Shown here piece by piece: positions 26,821 to 36,060 of a DNA stretch of 64,000 bases. The DNA is taken from NCBI RefSeq assembly GCF_018403245.1, contig NZ_BOSH01000015.1:62001-126000 (forward strand). Reading direction: 5' to 3'. The DNA is from Paenibacillus sp. J2TS4. Lineage in GTDB: Bacteria > Bacillota > Bacilli > Paenibacillales > NBRC-103111. The position numbers and the translations under genes were made by a program. Under the pieces are notes generated by a model. That model searched no databases. It worked only from the letters and a program-made list of their open reading frames with translations, and was not told the origin of the DNA. Every line of letters starts with the position of its first letter. Position 1 is the stretch's first letter.

Positions 26821-28005
26821 TTGATCAGGTTAGACATGGACACAACGGTTCTCTATGAGCGTCAGGAAGTGAAGATGCAGCCTTTTTATTGGATTCTTAC
26901 CTTCCAGGCTCTATTCGTTCTGCTTGTGCTTGGGATCGGACTTATTGTTTTTCCCTTTTATCTATATAAGTTTAGCGCCATCTGGGCCACCGTTTGTTTA
27001 ATCATCGGTCTTCCTCTGGGCTTCTATTTTATTAAAGTAGCATGGAAGGACGGCCGCAAGAGAATATGGGAGAACTGTCATCTGGACCGTTACCGGCTGT
27101 TGGAACACGGCTTTGATTATGAGCAATATGAGGTGGAATCGAGAACGAAGCATAGCGCGTTTGTTGCCTTCTCTAAGGTCGAAGCCGCAGTAGCTTCCAA
27201 GTTTATTGCCAAGTATCATTATGCATATAAGCAATCTGGTTTTTTTGAAAAGCAGCCTTATGCTCACATCTTCCCCGTCCTGTTCTTCGTTTATAGTGAA
27301 GAGGGGGCAAGGAAGCTGGCACGGGTTTATTTTAAGGATGAGGATAGCATTGATCTGTGGCTGGAACAGCTGCGCAAGCATTCCATTCCGATTCGGATAA
27401 CGGTCGACCACCTGGATGCTCTTAAGGAGGAGCAGCTGCTGAATACGATAGAGCAAAAGGAAGAGACCTGGCCTTTCATGGACTTCTCTGATAGTGGCGA
27501 TGATCCAGGCCGCACCAACGAATCCCCCGGCACTTTTTATTACCGATTTCAGCAGTTGGCGGTAGAAACCGCAAAGAAGCAAGCTTACGAGCAAAGAGAA
27601 GAGAGACTGGAGGAAGCCAAGGCCCAATCTGCTCTGCCGCTATGGCTGCCCTTCGTCCTGCAAGCTATCGGTCTGGCCTTGCTCTACGGAGCGGCCGACC
27701 ACGGACTGATTGCCGTGGACAATTGGTGGATCTGCCTGGTGATGCTTCTTGCCGGCTATGCGATGTTTATTTACTTATTGAGGAAAACGGGTCTGTGGAA
27801 AGCCATTCTGCACATCGTGATATCATCTGTTGTCTTATTTATAGTTATAGTGTTTGGCATAGAGACGGGGGCGGAGGAGACCGAAGCCTTTATCGATAGT
27901 TTACTACTGGCTTATTTCATCTATATCCCGGCGAGCTTCATCTTATATCCTTTCATAATAAAGCTGCGCCAAAGACGTTCCCTGAAGTCCCATCTCCGCC
28001 GATAA
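26821..28005 (+). CDS. Polytopic membrane protein of unknown function, 394 aa
   Basis: TTG start behind GAGGTGACAG. Two helices near the N-terminus (about 25-75), a cytoplasmic PH-like or mixed domain of about 180 residues (residues 80-260, including a phosphate-rich-looking EEGARKLARVYFKDED segment), a charged coiled-coil (KKQAYEQREERLEEAKAQ) and four C-terminal helices. No named family recognised. Probably co-transcribed with the preceding gene and ended by the terminator at 28053. Confidence 0.75.
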   Translation: MIRLDMDTTVLYERQEVKMQPFYWILTFQALFVLLVLGIGLIVFPFYLYKFSAIWATVCLIIGLPLGFYFIKVAWKDGRKRIWENCHLDRYRLLEHGFDYEQYEVESRTKHSAFVAFSKVEAAVASKFIAKYHYAYKQSGFFEKQPYAHIFPVLFFVYSEEGARKLARVYFKDEDSIDLWLEQLRKHSIPIRITVDHLDALKEEQLLNTIEQKEETWPFMDFSDSGDDPGRTNESPGTFYYRFQQLAVETAKKQAYEQREERLEEAKAQSALPLWLPFVLQAIGLALLYGAADHGLIAVDNWWICLVMLLAGYAMFIYLLRKTGLWKAILHIVISSVVLFIVIVFGIETGAEETEAFIDSLLLAYFIYIPASFILYPFIIKLRQRRSLKSHLRR

Positions 28006-28052
28006 TCGTTATTCCTGGTTCAGATATAGAAAACCCCTGTCGGATTTAAAAG

Positions 28053-28125
28053 AAATCGACCGTTCCCATAAGGGAACGGCCGATTTCCAGAGGAGAGTCG
28101 AGCAAGTCACTCGGCTCTCTTTTTT
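28053..28125. terminator. Double hairpin terminator between convergent genes
   Basis: A 15-bp stem (28053-28067 with 28072-28086, loop ATAA, one mismatch) is followed by a second hairpin GAGAGTCGAG/CTCGGCTCTC (28093-28119) and a T run. It serves the plus-strand gene and perhaps the convergent MMPL gene. Confidence 0.85.
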
Positions 28126-28139
28126 CTTATCCATTAGAA

Positions 28140-31100
28140 TTACATGGAAGTATCGATTGTAGATCCTGCCTTTTCTTTATTGGTAAAGGGCCACCAGTTG
28201 GCCGAGCCAAACGTTTTGACCATCACCGGGACAAAGAATGGCATAAAGACAAACGCATAGAGAAATAGTCCGGTAATAGCAATCGTAGCGATCTGCAGCA
28301 AGGACAGCACCCCCGACGGCAGCATCGCTGCAAAGGTTCCTCCCAAAATAACCGCCGCCGAAATAATGACCGTCCCCATATTTTTCATCGAATGGATCAA
28401 TGCCTCTTCGACAGGCAAATGCTTGTATTCGTTAAAGCGATCCATCAGGAAGATGCTGTAGTCGACTCCCAGAGCGACCAATATGACGAAAGCGAAGAAC
28501 GGTACAGGCCAGCTTATTCCCGAGTACCCGAGCATATCGACGAAGATGATTTCCGTCACCGCTACGGACGTAAAATAAGTAAGAATAAGCGACAAGATCA
28601 AATATAGCGGCATAATGATCGATCTCAACAACAAGATCAATATAATCGCTATGCCAACGAGCATTAATACGACGGTCCGGGAATAGTCCGCAGCCGATAT
28701 TTCATTCAAGTCGGCATACATTCCGGTAACCCCGCTGATTCCAAAGGAGGCATCGGATAATGCGGTGCCGCTGAGCGCTCGCTGCACGGCTGCGTTAATT
28801 TCGTCAATTTTGGCAATCGTATCCGTGCTGTAAGGATTGCCTGTAAAGACGACATCCAAGGTAGTAACCTTACGATCCGGAGACATGTAGGTGTCGAATA
28901 CTTGTTGGAAATCTTCGTTATCCAACACTTCGGCCGGGATATGCCAGCCTGCCATAGTGTCGTCCGGCGCTCCCGCCAAGCCGTTCAAATATTGCTGAGC
29001 CGATTCCAAGCCGCCCGTCAGCTCCGACAGGCCGGCCACGCTCTGCTCTAACCCTTCGGTCAGTTGGGCTAGTTGGCCGTCCAGCTGAGTAAAGCCTTGC
29101 TGGATTTCTTTTTGGCCCGCCGAGATTTGCTCCAGTCCCTGAATCACTCCCGGAACCTTCGCCACAATCTGTCCCTGGCCATCGGCCGCCTGATTCATAC
29201 CCATCTGCAGCTGCTCGATTCCCGCGATCAATTGCTCGAATCCGCCGGCCAGCAGTGTCTGACCTTCGACCGATTGAGCCAGACCCAGGTTGGCTTGTTC
29301 CAACGAAGCCCCGACTTTGGCGAACTCCGTATTCAACTGGCCTAGGCCGCCTGCCAATTGACTGACGCTTTGCCGCAGCTGGGATACGGTTCCTTGAATA
29401 GTTAAGAAATCCTGATCCTGACTGAGCTCCGGATAACGCTCCGCTAAACTCTGGAAGTTGCGGTCCATTCCTCCTAGTGCTTGATCAATTCCGCCAAGGC
29501 CCTGCTCGATCTCCTTATATTTACCGGAGAAAGTAGAGATTCCGCTCTCCAATTGACGATAGCCTGCAAGCAGCTCTTGGCCTCCCGCTGCGAGCTGCTC
29601 CGCGGATTGCTTCGCTTGCTCCAAGCCTTGCTTCAACTCGCCCGCTCCGGACGAGCCCTGGCGAATTCCCTGCTCGATCTGTTTCAGACCCTGATTCAGC
29701 TCGCTCATGCCGCTCTTGATCTGATCGGTTCCCTTAACGAGATCACCGGCTCCGGATGCGGCTTTGGAAAGCTCAGGGGCGGACTTGCTTAATTCAGCGC
29801 TGGCCGTAGCCAGGCCTTCACGGATTTGCCCCAGTCCATCCGTGCCTTCGCCTAATCCTTCGTCCAGTTTCTTGACCTGCTCGGTGACGAGAAGATCCTT
29901 CATTTCCTCACCGACCGGCCGGGTGGCGCTGCGAATCGATTCTACGCCTTCCACCTTTGCCACTTCCCGGCTGATTCTCTCAATCGCAGCCAGCGACTCG
30001 GAATTATCCATCGGTTGATCATGCTTGAGGACAATTTTGGCTGGCATAGACTGTCCCGGGCCGAAGCTGTCGGAAATAATATTGAAAGCTTTGACCGAGT
30101 TGTAATCATCCCCGATTTCGTCCAGCGAATTATAAGATTTCACCCCGTCATACGTTAACAGCAGCGGAACGACCAGGACGGCGATCAGTAATAGCGTAAC
30201 CATCGGCCTTTTAAGTGAAAACCGTCCAGCCGCCTCCCATAAACGACTCGGCTTGTGTTCCAGCGAGCCTTTGGAAGGCCAGAACAGCTTGCTGCCAAGC
30301 ACCGCCATAAAGAACGGAACCAGCGTAATAAGCGCAACAAGCAGCACCCCGACACCGACTGCGACGGCCGCTGCCGATTGGTACAGGATAAAGGTCGAGA
30401 ATCCGATGGAAGCAAAGCCGACCATAACGGCCAACCCGGAGAAAAACACCGTTTTCCCCGCCGTCCGATAGGTCTCGATAACGGCAGCTCCTACATCGTC
30501 AGGCCGCTTGGCCAGCTCTTCTTTGAACCGGCTGATCAGCAGAATGCAGTAGTCCGTTCCGATTCCAAACATGACCGCAACCATGAAGATTTGCGTAAAG
30601 TTGGAGAGGGGAAAATTCCACCAGTCTACCAAAAAAGCTACGACAGACTGTGCGGCAAGGTAGCTTATTCCTACCGCAAGCAATGGAACGAGCGGCGCAA
30701 CCGCCGAACGGAAGACGATGAACAGAATCGCCAATATAAAGCCGACCGTAATCAATTCGGTCCTCTTCAGCCCTTCTTCCGAGCTGCTCATTACATCCTC
30801 ATCGATAAACCGGCTGCTCGTAAAGTAATGCTCCACCTGCACATCCTGAACCGCTTCGTATAATGAAGCACTGATGTCCGCAGCCGACCGCTCCTCCCAG
30901 TTGCCTCCGATCAAGGCCATAATCGTCTTCCCATCCTCGGCCACCAGCTGATCTTCCAGCTCACTCTGCTCGAAATGGCTCGTCACCGAGGTAAGGCCGA
31001 GTTCTTCCTTCTTGCTTTCCAGGAGCTGAATGGCCCCTTCTATCTCTGTGAGATTATCAGCCGTTAATCCGTCCTTATTATGAAAGACAAGGACGGTATC

Positions 31101-31301
31101 CCCAATCTCGCTGCCTCCTCCCTGCTTGCTGACTTCCTGCAGGATGTCTTCCGCAAATGAAGAAGAGTAGCCGTCCGGCACCGTAATCTGGCCCTTCTCC
31201 CGGACAAGATCCGCCATGTTGGGCGCCGTTAAAAATAAAGAGACCACAGCCGCTATCCATACGATTAGAATAAGCCACCGGGCTTTTAATATTCCTCTCA
31301 T
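28140..31301 (-). CDS. MMPL/RND-family transporter with long helical insert
   Basis: 1053-aa exporter of the YdfJ/MmpL type: two bundles of six helices around Gly/Asp-containing RND motifs (GIGTDYCILLISRFKEEL; ALGVDYSIFLMDRFNEY). Between them, roughly residues 480-790, lies a Gln/Gly/Leu-rich helical hairpin region with repeats such as LKQGLEQAKQSAEQLAAG, likely a long extracellular coiled coil. ATG 31301 overlaps the MarR stop by 4 bp, so the regulator gene comes first in the operon. Such pumps export drugs or lipids. Confidence 0.93.
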   Translation of the reverse strand: MRGILKARWLILIVWIAAVVSLFLTAPNMADLVREKGQITVPDGYSSSFAEDILQEVSKQGGGSEIGDTVLVFHNKDGLTADNLTEIEGAIQLLESKKEELGLTSVTSHFEQSELEDQLVAEDGKTIMALIGGNWEERSAADISASLYEAVQDVQVEHYFTSSRFIDEDVMSSSEEGLKRTELITVGFILAILFIVFRSAVAPLVPLLAVGISYLAAQSVVAFLVDWWNFPLSNFTQIFMVAVMFGIGTDYCILLISRFKEELAKRPDDVGAAVIETYRTAGKTVFFSGLAVMVGFASIGFSTFILYQSAAAVAVGVGVLLVALITLVPFFMAVLGSKLFWPSKGSLEHKPSRLWEAAGRFSLKRPMVTLLLIAVLVVPLLLTYDGVKSYNSLDEIGDDYNSVKAFNIISDSFGPGQSMPAKIVLKHDQPMDNSESLAAIERISREVAKVEGVESIRSATRPVGEEMKDLLVTEQVKKLDEGLGEGTDGLGQIREGLATASAELSKSAPELSKAASGAGDLVKGTDQIKSGMSELNQGLKQIEQGIRQGSSGAGELKQGLEQAKQSAEQLAAGGQELLAGYRQLESGISTFSGKYKEIEQGLGGIDQALGGMDRNFQSLAERYPELSQDQDFLTIQGTVSQLRQSVSQLAGGLGQLNTEFAKVGASLEQANLGLAQSVEGQTLLAGGFEQLIAGIEQLQMGMNQAADGQGQIVAKVPGVIQGLEQISAGQKEIQQGFTQLDGQLAQLTEGLEQSVAGLSELTGGLESAQQYLNGLAGAPDDTMAGWHIPAEVLDNEDFQQVFDTYMSPDRKVTTLDVVFTGNPYSTDTIAKIDEINAAVQRALSGTALSDASFGISGVTGMYADLNEISAADYSRTVVLMLVGIAIILILLLRSIIMPLYLILSLILTYFTSVAVTEIIFVDMLGYSGISWPVPFFAFVILVALGVDYSIFLMDRFNEYKHLPVEEALIHSMKNMGTVIISAAVILGGTFAAMLPSGVLSLLQIATIAITGLFLYAFVFMPFFVPVMVKTFGSANWWPFTNKEKAGSTIDTSM

Positions 31302-31762
31302 TGACCTTCGCCTCCTTCCCCGCTTTTCTGCATAAGATCGGCCAGCATTTCATAGCTATGGATGAAGGCCTCAATCTCTTCCTCGCTGAAGTACTGCAAG
31401 TACGCACCAATCTGCTTCTCAATTTTGTCCTCGGCCGATTCTATGATTTGTTCTCCCTTGTCGGTGAGAGACAAATAAACGACTCTTCGATCCTTATGAT
31501 CTCTTACGCGTTCAATCAGCCCCTTATCCTCCAGTCGGGTGACGATCGCTGTGATGGCACTTTTGCCAACTCCAAAAAAATCAGCAAGTTCCGTTGGAGT
31601 ACACAGCTTTATCTCGCCAATGTAACATAACAGGGAGTGCTGCTCGATCGTCAGTCCATCCTCAATATTGTCCCGAATGATAAGGTTAATTCGCTTGTTA
31701 ACGACAAAATGCGCAGATTTATATCGTTGAATCCACAGCCTCAGTTTCTGTTCCTTACTCAA
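31298..31762 (-). CDS. MarR-family transcriptional regulator
   Basis: Winged-helix repressor of 154 aa. TTG 31762 (LSKEQKLRLW) is preceded by GGGGGAG; an earlier ATG at 31849 overlaps the putative operator and promoter, so it is rejected. The recognition core is CTPTELADFFGVGKSAITAI, then the wing DHKDRRVVYLSLTDKG. It heads the MMPL operon and probably represses it from the palindrome at 31813-31835. Confidence 0.93.
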   Translation of the reverse strand: MSKEQKLRLWIQRYKSAHFVVNKRINLIIRDNIEDGLTIEQHSLLCYIGEIKLCTPTELADFFGVGKSAITAIVTRLEDKGLIERVRDHKDRRVVYLSLTDKGEQIIESAEDKIEKQIGAYLQYFSEEEIEAFIHSYEMLADLMQKSGEGGEGQ

Positions 31763-31812
31763 GCGTGGTTTCTCCCCCTTTCCGCTTCTCGTCCCATATA
31801 GTTCAATCAGTG

Positions 31813-31877
31813 AATAGTTCCACAGTAGAACTATTTTGCATTTATACACTATAGCAATAAATTCGGGCTAAAGTCAA
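31813..31877 (-). promoter_or_regulatory. Promoter and MarR-type operator of the marR-MMPL operon
   Basis: TTGACT (31877-31872), 18 bp, TATAGT (31853-31848) form a good promoter. Just downstream of the expected start lies the perfect 8-bp inverted repeat AATAGTTC (31813-31820) / GAACTATT (31828-31835) with a 7-bp spacer, the size of a MarR dimer site. Binding would block transcription of the regulator and pump. Confidence 0.7.
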
Positions 31878-32062
31878 TACGGTCCGGACCTTTGGTACCC
31901 ATACCCCACAAAGTGACGTATGCCTTCGAAGCGTATTCCGTCCGCACCTAACAGGGTCGGCGTCTAAACCTTCCTCTAAATGCGGTCGATCTTCCTGACT
32001 TTGCTTCGAAAGAAGTTTATACATTACTTTGCGGGGAGCCCCGGAACTTATAAATTCTGGAT

Positions 32063-32092
32063 AAAAAAAGAGCCCGGCATGATACCGGGCTC
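32063..32092 (-). terminator. Terminator of the aldo/keto reductase gene
   Basis: GAGCCCGG (32070-32077) and CCGGGCTC (32085-32092) with a 7-nt loop; seven T residues follow on the minus strand. Confidence 0.9.
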
Positions 32093-32132
32093 CAATGTGC
32101 GCCTAATTATTCGCGGTATGATCATTTAGGGG

Positions 32133-32960
32133 TCAAAAGTTAAAATTATCCGGATCGGCCCCAAAACGTTTATTTTCGTTCATGCTATCGATTTTCTCCA
32201 TATCTGAGGCCGACAGCTCGAAGTCGAAAATGCCGGAATTTTCTTTAATTCGCTGCTCGTTCGTCGACTTGGGAATGACAATGACTCCGTTTTGCAAATC
32301 CCAGCGCAGTATAACCTGTGCCGGGCTTTTTCCGTGAGCCTGGGCGATTTCCTGAAGCACAGGATGGTCCAGATTCCCCTGCATCAGGGGGCTCCACGCC
32401 TCCATCTGAATCCCCTTGTCTTTGCAATAACGCAGCAGTTCTTTCTGCGACAGGAGCGGGTGTGTCTCTACCTGATTCACCATCGGTACGATTTCCGCAT
32501 CCGTCAGCAAATCGTCCAAATGATGGGGATGAAAATTGCTGACCCCGATCGCCCGCACGGAACCTTCTTTATACAGCTTCTCGAGAGCCTTCCAGGTATC
32601 TTTATACTTGCCTTTGACCGGCCAATGAATCAAATATAGGTCAACATAATCCAGACCGAGCTTCCTGCGGCTTTCTTCGAATGCCTGCAGAGTCGTCTCA
32701 TACCCTTGGTCGGAATTCCATACTTTAGTCGTAATGAATAGTTCTTCACGGGGGACTCCGGCTTCCGCGACCGCTCTGCCCACGCCTTGCTCATTCCCGT
32801 AAACAGCGGCGGTATCGATACTCCGGTATCCTGTCTGGATAGCGGATCGAACCGCATTCTCTACCATATGGCCATCTTCAACCTTCCATACTCCGAGTCC
32901 TAGCCAGGGCATCTTCACTCCATTACTTAGCTCCGTGCATTCTGCCAAACGATTGTTCAT
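32133..32960 (-). CDS. Aldo/keto reductase (AKR5-like)
   Basis: NADPH-dependent carbonyl reductase of 275 aa with the complete tetrad Asp49, Tyr54, Lys79 and His112 (DTAAVYGNE, TTKVW, LIHWP) and the C-terminal nucleotide-binding loop IPKSTNEQRIKEN. ATG 32960 follows GGGAGGG. Resembles Bacillus YvgN/YtbE, general detoxifying reductases of aldehydes such as methylglyoxal. Monocistronic. Confidence 0.95.
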   Translation of the reverse strand: MNNRLAECTELSNGVKMPWLGLGVWKVEDGHMVENAVRSAIQTGYRSIDTAAVYGNEQGVGRAVAEAGVPREELFITTKVWNSDQGYETTLQAFEESRRKLGLDYVDLYLIHWPVKGKYKDTWKALEKLYKEGSVRAIGVSNFHPHHLDDLLTDAEIVPMVNQVETHPLLSQKELLRYCKDKGIQMEAWSPLMQGNLDHPVLQEIAQAHGKSPAQVILRWDLQNGVIVIPKSTNEQRIKENSGIFDFELSASDMEKIDSMNENKRFGADPDNFNF

Positions 32961-33145
32961 GGCTTATCCCTCCCGTTATGTAGTGGTCCTACTTGTTTAC
33001 AAGCGTATCATATCATGTTTTCCAGAATCATACCAAGTCAACAACTCATGACTCAAGTTACGAGCTTGTAACTGCCCGGAAGTGAGTGCGGCGGTTAGCC
33101 TCCTTCCTTGGGGTGGCGTTACCATAGGCAGGTTGACTGCTGCCC

Positions 33146-33171
33146 GACTGCATAGGTATACCTATGCAGTC
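33146..33171. repeat. Perfect 26-bp palindrome at the tnpB remnant stop codon
   Basis: Positions 33146-33158 are the exact reverse complement of 33159-33171 (arm GACTGCATAGGTA). It overlaps the stop codon of the tnpB remnant and could be a right-end hairpin of the IS605-type element. Confidence 0.7.
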
Positions 33172-33729
33172 ACTTGAGCGATGTACTGGATTCCAATGCG
33201 CTGAAGATTCATAGCGCCAATGCGATCATCATTCGAGCGATACCCGCACTTCTGACAACAGAAGCGGTGCCTCTTCTTATCCCGATTGGCTCTCTCTGTA
33301 TGCTCACATTTGGGGCAGGCTTGTGAGGTCCATGCCTTTCGATTCATAAGGTACCTTGATGCGACCCTGCAGGGTATTGATGGAAAACATCCGTTGCGTA
33401 AGCAAGTAATCTCGACGCCAAACGAGGTCGAGCTCCGGTTTCTTGAACCGGACGAATGTCCAGAGGTGGCCGTTGCCGACTAATGACTTGTATCGAGCAA
33501 TCACCGTTCGCATGACCGATTGGGCCATTTGGGATCGTAAGGAAAAGGCAGAGCGCAGCTCTCGATACATCAACTGATGCAGCTTCGTCCTGGAGGGAAT
33601 TTTCTCTTCAAATACAAGCTTGGACAGGTAATCACTTGCCAGACGATAAGCCCGTAAAGTCTGTCGTAACGAATCGATTTGTTCAGGAGTGGGCAAGATC
33701 TTCACTTTGGCGGTTAAAGTGATCTGCAA
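33162..33729 (-). pseudogene. tnpB: Decayed tnpB (IS200/IS605 family), internal deletion and frameshift
   Basis: The N-terminal third (33304-33729, 141 codons, MQITLTAKVKILPTPEQ ...) and the C-terminal zinc-ribbon part (to 33162: TSQACPKCEHTERANR, CCQKCGYRSNDDRIGAMNL) of an RNA-guided nuclease-like TnpB protein are present, joined in different frames around 33304-33347. The middle with the first RuvC motifs, some 180 residues, is missing, so no active protein can be made. No transposase gene tnpA is next to it. Confidence 0.85.
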
Positions 33730-34029
33730 CTCGAGTCATCTGGCTTCACGTTAAGATTCAGCTAGGCTGTAAGTTACTCACCCTACATCCTACACACTTC
33801 ATTATATCAAACATATGTTCCTGTTTGAAGCAGGAATTCAGAAATAAGTGGAAGATCACTTATCTCATCAAAAGAGGAGGAGTAAAGGGGTGTGACTAAT
33901 AAGAGAAGGGCGTAAATTCCTCTCACGACTCAAGTCGCGAGTATCCTTTACGCAGATCATGAATACTCCCGCCACTTATCTACGCTGTCGCTTCGATGGA
34001 AGTGGAGGTTTCTGATGTCTCTTCCTGAG
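33730..34029. other. Remains of IS605-type element ends
   Basis: Contains hairpins TTCCTG/CAGGAA (33818-33836) and ATAAGTG/CACTTAT (33844-33863) and, at about 33928-33947, the minus-strand segment CTCGCGACTTGAGTCGTGAG. The latter is nearly identical to CTCGTAACTTGAGTCATGAG near 33045-33065 beyond the other remnant. Between 33970 and 34012 the words CCTCCACTT and AAGTGGCGGG can pair, like the right-end/omegaRNA stem of tnpB elements. Confidence 0.5.
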
Positions 34030-34212
34030 TTATCCCAGGAGGCTTAACACCAGTGGAGTTGACACGTTGATGGTCTGGTGACCATCCAACCCCTCTATCC
34101 CATTCGCTTCTTTGGCGGAGACGTTTGGGAATACTTTTGGCATGATATTGGCTGCGCCATTGACGTCGGCATGAATCAAGCCCTGAGGGCTTGTATACAA
34201 GCCCCGATACAT
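34030..34212 (-). pseudogene. tnpB: C-terminal fragment of a second tnpB
   Basis: About 60 codons matching the C-terminus of IS605 OrfB/TnpB: YRGLYTSPQGLIHADVNGAA, then KVFPNVSAKEANGIEGLDGH. Upstream sequence continues the similarity (FHRQTDVSGL) in another frame, so it is frameshifted and truncated. It lies about 300 bp from the first remnant, same strand, so two related elements inserted side by side or one was rearranged. Confidence 0.75.
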
Positions 34213-34395
34213 CCGTCTGCCTGTGAAAGTCCATGTTCCTTAGTCGCCGATTCACCTCGCCACTTATAGAAGGGGGAGTCCTCTCGGCGAGAAATGATAG
34301 ACATTCATTCGCTTCTTCTATTTTTTAAAGGATTTTAAAGCTGTTTCACGAATAATATCTATATTGACTATGACTACCGTACCGGGGGATATTTC

Positions 34396-35259
34396 ATGAC
34401 ACGATTCTTGTTTATTACCGATACTCATATCGCGGGCAAATCTATCGGATTCTACCAGCAGCCGACTTATCCGGATAAAATTGAAGAACTGCTAGCAACC
34501 ATTAGAAGAGATGTAGAGCAGGAAAAGATCGATTTTATTATTCATGGCGGAGATTTGGTGCACCAATGCGACAGACCGTCCATCCAGGAGGCCAAACGGT
34601 TATTTCAGTTCTCGGTTCCCGTTCACTTGACGCTCGGCAATCATGACCTGGACCGTAGCGATGCTCTCGAGCTTTGGCTGAAGGAAGCGCCGGAATTTTT
34701 CGTGGGGAATTCTCCTCAGTATACGGTTCGTTATCCTTCCTGTGTCATCCACATCGTTCCTAACCAGTGGGAGCCAGGCTCGCCATACTATTGGAAGCAC
34801 TCGCAATCTCCGTATTTTCTCCAGGATCAACTGGAGAAGCTGGAGGAAGAAGTGCGGAGTTATCCGGAAGCCGTACATCTCTTGGCTATTCACAATCCGA
34901 TATTCGGCGTTCCTCGGGAACAAAGCGGCCTGGATAAAATCGCTCATGACGTTCCCGCTGATTTTAGGCACATCATTCTTCAGTTAATGCAGCGATACCC
35001 CAATATTAAAGGTGTTTTGTCTGGCCACAATCATATTAATACTCTCGCCCGTACAGAAGAGGGCATTTTTGTCAGCGGCAGTTCGTTCGTAGAAACTCCG
35101 TTCGAATATAAACTAGTGGAAGTGTCCGAGCAGCAGATTAGTATAGAGACGCGCAGGGTCCATGCTGGACTGAGCTTTACCCCATCCTGGAAGGAAGAGC
35201 GCAGATTTGTTCTGGGCCGGGAGCAGGATCGCAGGTTGGAGTGGAGATTCACCTCGTAG
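34396..35259 (+). CDS. Calcineurin-like metallophosphoesterase
   Basis: 287-aa cytoplasmic phosphoesterase with all metal-binding blocks: DTH (Asp9, His11), GGDLV, GNHD, a later IHNP His and GHNH. This arrangement fits the class III cyclic-nucleotide-phosphodiesterase-like group (CpdA/YfcE-type), but the substrate is not certain. ATG follows GGGGGAT. Ends before a GC-rich hairpin. Stands alone between IS remnants and the coat locus. Confidence 0.93.
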   Translation: MTRFLFITDTHIAGKSIGFYQQPTYPDKIEELLATIRRDVEQEKIDFIIHGGDLVHQCDRPSIQEAKRLFQFSVPVHLTLGNHDLDRSDALELWLKEAPEFFVGNSPQYTVRYPSCVIHIVPNQWEPGSPYYWKHSQSPYFLQDQLEKLEEEVRSYPEAVHLLAIHNPIFGVPREQSGLDKIAHDVPADFRHIILQLMQRYPNIKGVLSGHNHINTLARTEEGIFVSGSSFVETPFEYKLVEVSEQQISIETRRVHAGLSFTPSWKEERRFVLGREQDRRLEWRFTS

Positions 35260-35299
35260 AGCGTCAGCTTGCTATTATCTCTCTTTCATGACAATGACA

Positions 35300-35330
35300 C
35301 GAAGGCCGGCTCCCGGGGAGCCGGCCTTCG
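35300..35330 (+). terminator. GC-rich hairpin after the metallophosphoesterase gene
   Basis: A perfect 14-bp stem, 35300-35313 with 35317-35330, around a 3-nt loop. No U run follows, so it may stabilise the 3' end or act with a factor. Confidence 0.65.
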
Positions 35331-35343
35331 CTACTTCCCCTAT

Positions 35344-36060
35344 TTATTTACCGGATCTTCTACATGTTCTGCTTTGTTTCCTTTGCCCTCTATTTCTTAC
35401 AGTGCTTCTTCGAGAAACATTGCGTTTCGTACATCTTCTCCGACTACTTCCATGACTGCTTCTATGATCTCCGCTGCTATGGCTGCTTCTTTGGCCACTC
35501 TTTTGCCCACTTCTATGGCCGCTTTTTTGACCGCTTCTTTGACCACTACTATGGCCACTTCTTTGACCACTACTATGGCCGTTTCTTTGACCGCTTCTTT
35601 GACCGCTTCTATTGCTGCCGCTTCTATTGCTGCTAGAGCTCTTATTCTTCTCTTTAACAGAAATGCTGCGAATGTGAAAAATCGGAATACGAATGACTTC
35701 TCGATTAACGACAAGAAGCACGTGAGTGGAGGTAACTTCTACAATAAAGCCTTCCAGCTTCTCGGGACCGCCCCCGTTGATTTGACAAAAGTGGTGTTTC
35801 AATTGCTCCAGAAGCTCATTGAAGTTGCTGCTAACATAATATCTTGGAGCCTCGCTATAAGTTGAACTCTTATTCTTCCTATTTTCTGTTATGCTTTTAA
35901 TATGGGATGTTTGAACGTAGACAGCTCCATCCCGGGAATGCAGTATCAGATAATCGGATTGAACATCCAGGAGCTTGCCAAGCACCGTATCCGGTCCTCC
36001 ACGATTAATCTTCACTTCTTTGCCTACTAACGACATAAGATAATTAGATTCGTTACTCAT
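35344..36060 (-). CDS. cotB: Spore coat protein B-like protein
   Basis: Likely outer spore-coat component, 238 aa, start after GAGAGGAG. It has two copies of the CotB-type small beta-barrel repeat: GKEVKINRGGPDTVLGKLLD with HIKSITE, and INGGGPEKLEGFIVEV with HIRSISV. A Ser/Arg/Gly/Gln/His tail (repeats such as SGQRSGH) takes up about 100 residues, comparable to the Ser-rich phosphorylated tail of B. subtilis CotB. Divergent from cotH, whose product in B. subtilis is a kinase acting on CotB and CotG; the Ser-rich tail is the expected substrate (inference). Confidence 0.85.
   Translation of the reverse strand: MSNESNYLMSLVGKEVKINRGGPDTVLGKLLDVQSDYLILHSRDGAVYVQTSHIKSITENRKNKSSTYSEAPRYYVSSNFNELLEQLKHHFCQINGGGPEKLEGFIVEVTSTHVLLVVNREVIRIPIFHIRSISVKEKNKSSSSNRSGSNRSGQRSGQRNGHSSGQRSGHSSGQRSGQKSGHRSGQKSGQRSSHSSGDHRSSHGSSRRRCTKRNVSRRSTVRNRGQRKQSRTCRRSGK

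Larger units (their letters stand above)
31763..32132. other. Intergenic region, marR operon / aldo-keto reductase
   Basis: Apart from the marR promoter/operator and the terminator at 32063-32092, no gene seen. A 60-codon minus frame (31842-32024) has no ribosome site. Confidence 0.55.

Noticed and set aside
31842..32024. 60-codon minus-strand frame before marR
   Set aside because: Overlaps the marR promoter and has no ribosome site.
33162..34212. Functional IS605 element
   Set aside because: No tnpA, and both tnpB copies are truncated or frameshifted.
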